Shown here: piece by piece, positions 13,487-18,823 of the stretch | How positions within the stretch are numbered: the first letter of the stretch is position 1 | Layout of the letters: every line of letters begins with the position of its first letter | Position numbers and translations under genes: made by a program | Assembly: GCA_947455285.1 (NCBI GenBank) | Contig: CANGOK010000029.1 | Span: forward strand, 1 to 18,823 | Direction: 5' to 3' | DNA: 18,823 bases | DNA from: Beijerinckiaceae bacterium | Lineage (GTDB): Bacteria > Pseudomonadota > Alphaproteobacteria > Rhizobiales > Beijerinckiaceae | The notes under the pieces: model-generated | What the model saw: only the letters and a program-made list of their open reading frames with translations | Database searches by the model: none | Told to the model about the DNA's origin: nothing

Positions 13487-14860
13487 GTGTCCGCCACATC
13501 AGCGCCCCCATCCAACGGCCAGGGTCACGGCCATGGCCCCGCCAGTCCGCTCACCGCGCGCCGCTGCGGCGCCCTGCAGGGCAGTCTGCGCCCGCCGGGC
13601 GACAAATCGATCTCCCACCGCGCCCTGATCATGGGCCTGCTCGCGGTCGGCGAGACCACGATTGAGGGCCTTCTGGAGGGCGACGACGTGCTGCGCACCG
13701 CAGAGGCCTGCCGGGCGCTCGGGGCCAAGGTGGAGCGTCTGGGACCGGGTCATTGGCGCGTTGAAGGCGCCGGCCTTGGCACGCTGTCGACCCCGCGTGC
13801 GGTCATGGATTTCGGCAATGCTGGCACCGGAACGCGCCTGATGATGGGTGTGGTCGGCGGCCACGACATCACCGCCACATTCGATGGCGACGCCTCCCTG
13901 CGCAAGCGCCCCATGCGGCGCATTCTCGATCCGCTGATCCTCATGGGAGCGCAGGTGGTGTCCGAGGCTGAAGGCGGGCGCGTGCCGGTCACGCTGAAGG
14001 GCGCCGCCGATCCGACCCCCATCGAATACCGCACCCCCGTGCCGTCAGCCCAGCTGAAGTCGGCCGTTCTGCTCGCCGGGCTCAATTCCCCCGGCCGCAC
14101 GACCGTCATCGAAACCGAGGCTTCGCGCGATCATACCGAAAAGCTGCTGGCCTATTTCGGCGCCGAGATCACCAGCGAGCCCCATGGCGAGCATGGCCGC
14201 AAGATCACCCTCGAAGGGCGCCCCAACCTGCGGCCGCGCCCCGTGATCGTGCCCGCAGACCCCTCCTCCGCCGCATTCGCGCTGGTGGCGGCGCTGATCG
14301 TTCCGGGCTCCAACGTGACCATCGAAGGGCTGATGATGAACCCGCTACGGGTTGGCCTGCTCGATTCGCTCATGGAGATGGGCGCCGACATTACTGTCCT
14401 CGAGCGCCGCATCGAAGGTGGCGAGGATGTGGCTGATCTGCGCGTGCGCCATGGCGCGCTCAAGGGCGCCGATATCCCGGCCGCCCGCGCTCCCGCCATG
14501 ATCGACGAATATCCGATCCTCGCGGTCGCCGCAGCCTTCGCTCAGGGGGAGACGCGCATGCGCGGGCTCAATGAGCTGCGGGTCAAGGAATCGGACCGCC
14601 TCGCGGCGGTTTCCGATGGCCTCACCGCCTGCGGCGTCAAGAACCGCATCGAGGGCGATGATCTCATCGTGGAGGGCGCGGGATCTGCGCGCGGAGGCGG
14701 CGTGGTCGCAACCCATCTCGATCACCGCATCGCCATGAGCTTCCTCGTGATGGGCCTCGCCAGCGAAGCGCCCGTGACGGTCGATGACGCCAATATGATC
14801 GCCACCAGCTTCCCCACCTTCCGCCCGGCCATGGAACGGCTCGGCGCCACGTTTGGGTGA
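13487..14860 (+). CDS. aroA: 3-phosphoshikimate 1-carboxyvinyltransferase (EPSP synthase), class II
   Basis: AroA joins PEP to shikimate 3-phosphate, the sixth step of the shikimate pathway to aromatic amino acids. The 457-residue protein has PPGDKSISHRAL (36-47), the active-site loop GNAGTGTRLMMG (110-121), DGDASLRKRPM, PSAQLKSAVLLAGLN, a DEYPILAVAAAFA block and LRVKESDRL. Sequence style is class II, close to Agrobacterium CP4, but the residue matching CP4 Ala100 is G113. The GTG at 13487 is chosen because AAGAGG (13476-13481) lies five bases upstream. The frame extends to an ATG at 13433 with no ribosome site, and the added 18 residues do not look like the family. cmk follows after 4 bases, forming an operon. 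The first 25 residues are low-complexity (G, H, P). Confidence 0.97.
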   Translation: MSATSAPPSNGQGHGHGPASPLTARRCGALQGSLRPPGDKSISHRALIMGLLAVGETTIEGLLEGDDVLRTAEACRALGAKVERLGPGHWRVEGAGLGTLSTPRAVMDFGNAGTGTRLMMGVVGGHDITATFDGDASLRKRPMRRILDPLILMGAQVVSEAEGGRVPVTLKGAADPTPIEYRTPVPSAQLKSAVLLAGLNSPGRTTVIETEASRDHTEKLLAYFGAEITSEPHGEHGRKITLEGRPNLRPRPVIVPADPSSAAFALVAALIVPGSNVTIEGLMMNPLRVGLLDSLMEMGADITVLERRIEGGEDVADLRVRHGALKGADIPAARAPAMIDEYPILAVAAAFAQGETRMRGLNELRVKESDRLAAVSDGLTACGVKNRIEGDDLIVEGAGSARGGGVVATHLDHRIAMSFLVMGLASEAPVTVDDANMIATSFPTFRPAMERLGATFG

Positions 14861-14864
14861 AGCC

Positions 14865-15497
14865 ATGATCATCGCACTCGACGGGCCCGCAGCCTCGGGC
14901 AAGGGAACGCTGGCGCGTCGGCTTGCGGCCCATTTCGACCTGCCCCATCTCGACACCGGCCTGCTTTATCGCGCCACAGCCCGCGCCCTCATGGATGCAG
15001 GCGAGCGGCTCGACAACGAGGCACGAGCCGTTGAGGCCGCGCGCGGCCTCGCCCTGATGGATTTCGACGAGGAAAGCCTGCGCGGTCGTGAAATGGGCGA
15101 GGCGGCCTCGGTGGTCGGCGCCATTCCCGCAGTGCGCGCGGCCCTGTTCGACATGCAGCAGGCCTTCGCCAGCCGCCCAGAAGGCGCAGTGCTCGACGGG
15201 CGCGACATCGGCACGGTGATCTGTCCGCAGGCGCAGGTGAAGATCTTCGTCACCGCGAGCGCCGAGACCCGCGCCAACCGCCGCGCGCTCGAACTCGCCA
15301 AGCGCGGTGAGAAGGTGGATTACGCCGCCGTGCTCGACGACATCCGCAAGCGCGACGAGCGTGATTCCCACCGCTCCGCCGCGCCTCTTGTGGCGGCGGC
15401 GGATGCGGTCTTGCTAGACACAACCCACCTCGACATCGAGGCCGCCGTAAAGGCCGCCCTCGCCATCGTCGAGGAGAGGGCGGCGCTGAAGGCTTAG
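14865..15497 (+). CDS. cmk: Cytidylate kinase
   Basis: Cmk phosphorylates CMP and dCMP with ATP, recycling pyrimidine nucleotides in the cytoplasm. The 210-residue protein begins MIIALDGPAASGKGTLARRL, containing the P-loop GPAASGKGT, followed by HLDTGLLYRATARALMD (nucleotide-binding region), DGRDIGTVICPQAQVKIFVTAS and a RDERDSHRSAAPL lid segment, all standard for Cmk. The ATG at 14865 follows the aroA stop by four bases with GGGTGAAG as ribosome site; an in-frame TTG twelve bases earlier is less likely. The gene ends in a four-base tail-to-tail overlap with the minus-strand hydrolase gene. In most relatives rpsA follows directly; here it is 3.2 kb further on. Confidence 0.96.
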   Translation: MIIALDGPAASGKGTLARRLAAHFDLPHLDTGLLYRATARALMDAGERLDNEARAVEAARGLALMDFDEESLRGREMGEAASVVGAIPAVRAALFDMQQAFASRPEGAVLDGRDIGTVICPQAQVKIFVTASAETRANRRALELAKRGEKVDYAAVLDDIRKRDERDSHRSAAPLVAAADAVLLDTTHLDIEAAVKAALAIVEERAALKA

Positions 15498-16222
15498 ACC
15501 TTCCCCGCGAAAGCGTCCGCGAGCAGCGCATGGGCCAGCGCATAGCCGTAACGGCTGGCGTGGGCGGAATATTGCGAGGACGGCGGGCGATTTGCGGAGG
15601 GGTCGGTGAAGCTGTGGTAGACCCCGCCGAAGGCGAGGATCGTCCAGTGCGCGCCGGCCTTGCGCATCTCGTCCTCAAGCGCGTCCCGGTCGCCCTTGGG
15701 GGCGATCGGATCGTCGGCGCCATGCACCGCCAGCACCTTGGCCTTCACGGCTCCCGGCTCAGCAGGCAACCCAGTGCGCAGATTGCCGTGGAAGCTCGCC
15801 ACCGCCGCCACATCAGCGCCCGAGCGCGCGAGGTCGAGGACGTTGGACCCTCCGAAGCAATAGCCGAAGGCGGCGCGCTTCGTGGCGTCGCCAACGCCGC
15901 GCGCCTTGGCGGCGCTGGTCATGGCCTCAAGGGCGGCGTTGATGCGCGCGCGGGTTTCCTGCGGCTGCTTGATCAGCGGCCCGAGGAACTCCATCGGGAC
16001 TTCCTGACCCGTGGGGCGCCCTGTGAGGCCATACATATCCGCGAGGAAGACCACATAGCCCTGCTGTGCCATTTCGCGTGCGCCATCGATGGACTTTTCC
16101 GTGACACCCATCCAATTGGGGGCCATGAGGAGCAGGGGCAGACCCCGCGCCGCCTCGTCATAGACCAGCACGCCCTCGCAATTCACCGCGCCAACCGAAT
16201 AAGCAATTTTCTCGATTTTCAT
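15494..16222 (-). CDS. Dienelactone hydrolase family protein
   Basis: This 242-residue alpha/beta hydrolase of the dienelactone hydrolase (DLH) family carries the expected Cys-Asp-His triad: C122 in the nucleophile elbow GYCFGGS, D171 in HGADDPIAP and H203 in YHSFTDP, each within a residue or so of the positions in Pseudomonas DLH. True DLH opens dienelactone to maleylacetate in chlorocatechol breakdown, but many family members have other ester substrates, so the substrate is open. The ATG at 16222 is chosen because GGGGGGAAAGAC sits directly upstream; the frame is open 129 bases further but inside the preceding gene. The MetE-like gene ends 20 bases upstream, so the two form a minus-strand operon. 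Confidence 0.9.
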   Translation of the reverse strand: MKIEKIAYSVGAVNCEGVLVYDEAARGLPLLLMAPNWMGVTEKSIDGAREMAQQGYVVFLADMYGLTGRPTGQEVPMEFLGPLIKQPQETRARINAALEAMTSAAKARGVGDATKRAAFGYCFGGSNVLDLARSGADVAAVASFHGNLRTGLPAEPGAVKAKVLAVHGADDPIAPKGDRDALEDEMRKAGAHWTILAFGGVYHSFTDPSANRPPSSQYSAHASRYGYALAHALLADAFAGKV

Positions 16223-16242
16223 GTCTTTCCCCCCGATTGAAT

Positions 16243-17349
16243 TCAGACGTCGTTCCAGATTTCGCGCGCGGTCTCGACGACGAGCCGCAGCTTGGCTTCC
16301 TGCTCTTCCGGCGTCACCGGATTGCCCTCCTCCACGCTGGCGAAGCCGCATTGGGGGCTGATGGCGAGGCGGTCGAGATCGACGAAGGCGGTGGCGTCGG
16401 CGACGCGGCGCTTCAGCATGTCCTTGTCTTCAAGAGCGCCCGCCTTGGTCGAGATCAGGCCGAGCACGACCGTCTTGCCCTTGGGGGCGAAACGCAGCGG
16501 CTCGAAACCACCGGCGCGCTCTGAATCGTATTCGAGATAGTAGAAGGGTATCTCCAGCGCGTTGAAGAGCCGGTCGGCGACCGAATCATAGCTGCCCTCG
16601 GAATGGAACTGACCGGCGCGATTGCCACGGCACAGATGCATGCCGATATGCATCTTGGGCGCAGCGCGCAGCACCTGATTGGTCACTTCTATATAATGGT
16701 CGATCAGGGTCGACCAATGATCGCCTCGGGCGGCCAGCTCCTCCTGCACATGGGGGTCGCCGAATTTGGCGAAAGCGGTCTCGTCGATCTGGACATAGGT
16801 GCAGCCAGCGTCCGCCAGCGCCTTCAATTCCTTGACAAAGGCGTCGACCGTGTCGGCCCAGAACGTGTCCATGTCCTTGTAGGCGCTGGCGAGAACCGCC
16901 TGGTCGCCGCCCCGGAAATGCAGAGCGCAGGGGCCGGGAATGGTGATCTTGGGCGTGAGCTTCGTTTTCGACTGCAGAAACTTGAAGTCTTCAACATGGA
17001 TCGGCTTCGTCCATTGCAGGCGCGAGCGCACGCGCGCCTGCGGCTGGACGCCGCGACGCGGAACCAGCGCCTGGCCCTGCTGGTCGGCGGGAACCCAGGC
17101 CGGATCGATGTCGCCGAGCTGGGAGAAGAAGAAGCTGTGGTAGGAATGGCGGCGGAATTCGCCGTCGGTGACAAAGCGCAGGCCGACCCGTTCCTGAAGC
17201 GCCACCGCGTCCCCAATCGCCGCATCTTCGGCCTGCCGCAGGGCGTCATCGCTGACCTGTCCAAAGCGATGTTTGCGACGCAGCTCCAGAAGCCCGGCCG
17301 GGCGAAGGAGACTGCCGATATGTTCGGCGCGGAAAGGCGGATGCTGCAA
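16243..17349 (-). CDS. Cobalamin-independent methionine synthase (MetE C-terminal) family protein
   Basis: This 368-residue protein corresponds to the catalytic C-terminal barrel of MetE without the N-terminal barrel, like B. subtilis YxjG/YxjH. Zinc ligands are visible: H238 and C240 in MHIGMHLCRGN, E273 in YYLEYDSE and C334 in ISPQCGF. The N-terminal RAEHIGSLLRP and the CTYVQIDE strand (183-190) are also typical. It may methylate homocysteine or another thiol from a methyl donor; the stand-alone form is often not the main methionine synthase. The TTG at 17349 is the likely start: GGAGG lies seven bases upstream and the family usually begins close to RAEHIGS. A GTG 45 bases earlier lacks such a site. 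It is divergent from the cytochrome gene. Confidence 0.9.
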   Translation of the reverse strand: MQHPPFRAEHIGSLLRPAGLLELRRKHRFGQVSDDALRQAEDAAIGDAVALQERVGLRFVTDGEFRRHSYHSFFFSQLGDIDPAWVPADQQGQALVPRRGVQPQARVRSRLQWTKPIHVEDFKFLQSKTKLTPKITIPGPCALHFRGGDQAVLASAYKDMDTFWADTVDAFVKELKALADAGCTYVQIDETAFAKFGDPHVQEELAARGDHWSTLIDHYIEVTNQVLRAAPKMHIGMHLCRGNRAGQFHSEGSYDSVADRLFNALEIPFYYLEYDSERAGGFEPLRFAPKGKTVVLGLISTKAGALEDKDMLKRRVADATAFVDLDRLAISPQCGFASVEEGNPVTPEEQEAKLRLVVETAREIWNDV

Positions 17350-17459
17350 GTTTTTTCCTCCGGTGAAACGCGCGCGGCATTGGTGACGCGGCACGGCGCC
17401 ATCATCTCAGGCTCCGCAGGAAACACAATGGGCGATGGCGAGCCCTCGCGGAGCGCCAC

Positions 17460-17487
17460 TTGATCGCTGCAATATTGTTGTTATGAT
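17460..17487 (+). promoter_or_regulatory. Candidate sigma-70 promoter of the diheme cytochrome gene
   Basis: TTGATC (17460-17465), a 16-base spacer, then TATGAT (17482-17487). The region is locally AT-rich between two GC-rich genes. The start would be near 17494, about 41 bases before the cytochrome ATG. Confidence 0.5.
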
Positions 17488-17534
17488 TAAGTTCTGTTTC
17501 AGAGCCAAGTTTTTGCGAAAATGGAGTTTCTTCA

Positions 17535-18503
17535 ATGAAATTGCCTCACGTTCTCAGTGGCCTTTTCCTCGCGTTCTGCCTGACGCCCGTTTCCGCCACC
17601 GCACAAGACGCGCCGCCCGCCTGGGCGTACCACCTCGACCCCGGCTCTGCGCCTTTGCCCGCCAAGGCGGATGATGGCTCCCAGCGCAGCGTTCCTGGCA
17701 GCGAGGTGAGCATGACTCTTACCGAAACGCGAAACCGGTTCCTCGCGAACGATTGGCATCCGACGAACCATCCGGCGATGCCCGAGTCCGTGCTCCATGG
17801 CCGCAAGCCCAACACCTACGCCTGCGGCTTCTGCCACCGCGCTGAAGGGCAGGGAGGCGCCGACAGCGCCAATATCAGCGGTCTAGACAAGGACTATATC
17901 GTGCGGCAGGTGCAAGAAATGCGCTCCCATGCCCGCGCGACCGCGGCCGATCAACGCCTGCCCATGGTCCTGAAAAGCCATGTCGCGGGCTCAGTCACGG
18001 ATGAGGAGCTTGAGGCGGCGGCGGCCTATTTCTCGAGCCTGCCGAGGCGATCCTACGTCAAGGTCGTCGAGACAGACGTCGTGCCCAAAACCGCCGCCTA
18101 TCTCAACCTCTGGCTCGTGCCCGCCCCGGGCGGCGGAACCGAGCCTCTGGGCCAGCGGATCATAGAGATGCCCGACGACACCGACCGTTTCGAACTGCGC
18201 GACAGCCAAGCGCCCTTCACCGCTTTCGTGCCCCGCGGCAGCATCGAGCGCGGGCGGGCGCTGGTGGAGAGCGGCGGGGAAGCGGACGCGCCTTGCGCCG
18301 GCTGCCATGGCGAAGGCCTGCAAGGCGACCTCGGCCCGAAGCTCGCAGGCCAATACGCGACCTACATCGTCCGCCAGCTCCATGATCTCAAAACCGGCAA
18401 GCGCAAGGGCGAAAACGCCAGCCTCATGGAGCCCATCGTCGAGAAACTCACGCTGCCCGACATGATCGCGCTGGCCGCCTATGTGGCCAGCCTGAAGCCA
18501 TGA
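17535..18503 (+). CDS. Diheme c-type cytochrome, periplasmic
   Basis: This 322-residue secreted cytochrome has two heme-binding motifs, C97-GF-C100-H101 and C254-AG-C257-H258. Methionines M144 (in RLPMVLKSH) and M298 (in ASLMEPIVEKL) are plausible sixth ligands. The N-terminus is a signal peptide (hydrophobic residues 8-20, SATAQ near 20-24, cleavage around residue 24). Two cytochrome c class I-like domains (about 85-170 and 235-320) are joined by a segment of about 65 residues with no heme motif, resembling c4-type proteins with an insertion. It probably carries electrons between a periplasmic dehydrogenase or quinol oxidase and a terminal oxidase. GGAG at 17523-17526 is the ribosome site. 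No oxidase partner gene is visible nearby. Confidence 0.9.
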   Translation: MKLPHVLSGLFLAFCLTPVSATAQDAPPAWAYHLDPGSAPLPAKADDGSQRSVPGSEVSMTLTETRNRFLANDWHPTNHPAMPESVLHGRKPNTYACGFCHRAEGQGGADSANISGLDKDYIVRQVQEMRSHARATAADQRLPMVLKSHVAGSVTDEELEAAAAYFSSLPRRSYVKVVETDVVPKTAAYLNLWLVPAPGGGTEPLGQRIIEMPDDTDRFELRDSQAPFTAFVPRGSIERGRALVESGGEADAPCAGCHGEGLQGDLGPKLAGQYATYIVRQLHDLKTGKRKGENASLMEPIVEKLTLPDMIALAAYVASLKP

Positions 18504-18605
18504 AAACAGCGGAAACGCTTGTGGTCGCCCCCTGCGCCTGATAAGAGTCCCGCCGCCTGCGGCTTTCCGCCTTGGGCGATGCTTCTGACCGCCGGTCTGC
18601 GCCGG

Positions 18606-18620
18606 CCCGCCATTGGCGGG
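18606..18620. repeat. GC-rich hairpin between the cytochrome gene and rpsA
   Basis: CCCGCC (18606-18611) and GGCGGG (18615-18620) form a six-base stem with a three-base loop. It sits in the 207-base gap before rpsA. No T run follows, so it may be a weak terminator of the cytochrome gene or part of an rpsA leader. Confidence 0.4.
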
Positions 18621-18710
18621 GCTCTGTCCAACGAGACGAGCGCCAGCGGGAAGGAGCCAGGATCACTCGAACCGCCGGCGCATGCCCGACCAGGGCGCTC
18701 AGGAGTCCCA

Positions 18711-18823
18711 ATGTCATCTTCTATGTCCAGCTTCTCGCCTTCGCGCGATGATTTTGCTGCTATGCTCGATGCGAGCTTTTCCGAGAGCGAGGCCTATGAA
18801 GGCTCGGTCGTCAAGGGAATCGT
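18711..18823 (+). CDS. rpsA: 30S ribosomal protein S1 (5' end)
   Basis: Only the first 37 residues are in the window: MSSSMSSFSPSRDDFAAMLD and then a Ser-Glu-rich stretch ending GSVVKGIV. The DDFAAML block and the start of the first S1 domain (G-x-VVKG-x-V) identify alphaproteobacterial S1, an RNA-binding ribosomal protein that helps mRNA reach the ribosome. AGGAG (18701-18705) lies five bases before the ATG and decides the start over an in-frame ATG at codon 5. The usual gene before it, cmk, is 3.2 kb upstream here. Confidence 0.93.
   Translation, partial: MSSSMSSFSPSRDDFAAMLDASFSESEAYEGSVVKGI

Noticed and set aside
16603..17463. 286-residue plus-strand frame opposite the MetE-like gene
   Set aside because: Antisense to a gene with intact zinc ligands; no recognisable domain in this frame.
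17461..17487. TGATCG before the cytochrome gene as a third ECF-type promoter
   Set aside because: At 17-18 bases spacing there is no TAnnA; a sigma-70 reading (TTGATC-N16-TATGAT) fits better.

Overview
The window is GC-rich DNA from an alphaproteobacterium, most likely of the order Hyphomicrobiales (Rhizobiales). This rests on the order FYDLN-acid (TIGR02300) gene, aroA, cmk, rpsA, on the CP4-like class II AroA, and on the cobalamin-independent MetE-like and DUF1365/DUF2177/DUF2256 proteins typical of that class. No database search was possible, so family names come from motifs read directly in the translations.

Region 1 (1-5430, + strand) looks like the 3' part of a catabolic operon. It holds the end of a TctC/Bug solute-binding protein, a DUF35 Zn-ribbon/OB-fold protein, an SCP2-type thiolase, a CaiB/BaiF CoA-transferase, an ABC-type NMT1/SsuA-like solute-binding protein and a LysR regulator. 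Spacing is tight (one start/stop overlap, gaps of 8-54 bases). The likely logic is capture of an organic acid or sulfonate-like substrate, CoA activation by CoA transfer, thiolytic cleavage by a thiolase/DUF35 pair, and control by LysR. The substrate is unknown.

Region 2 (5449-11853) resembles an alphaproteobacterial photo-oxidative (singlet oxygen) stress module. One arm is a minus-strand operon with chained start/stop overlaps: FAD amine-oxidase-like protein, DUF1365, a cyclopropane-synthase-like methyltransferase and DUF2177. A DUF1295 membrane protein is divergent from it. The other arm is DUF2256 plus an FeS-type (PhrB-like) photolyase. Both minus-strand units are preceded by the same bipartite element, TGATCC-N18-TAA, which matches what I recall of the RpoE/ChrR ECF sigma promoter. 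The methyltransferase lacks two of the bicarbonate ligands of true cyclopropane synthases, so the lipid product may not be a cyclopropane.

Region 3 (11854-12910) holds an AT-richer MarR-like regulator, a complete tRNA-Ala(GGC) and several hairpins.

Region 4 (12911-18823) is the housekeeping block: the FYDLN-acid protein (minus strand, with a good TTGACA-N17-TAACCG promoter), aroA (GTG start), cmk and the start of rpsA. Between cmk and rpsA lie three extra genes: a dienelactone-hydrolase-like protein and a MetE-like protein (minus-strand pair, the latter with a TTG start) and a divergent diheme cytochrome c.
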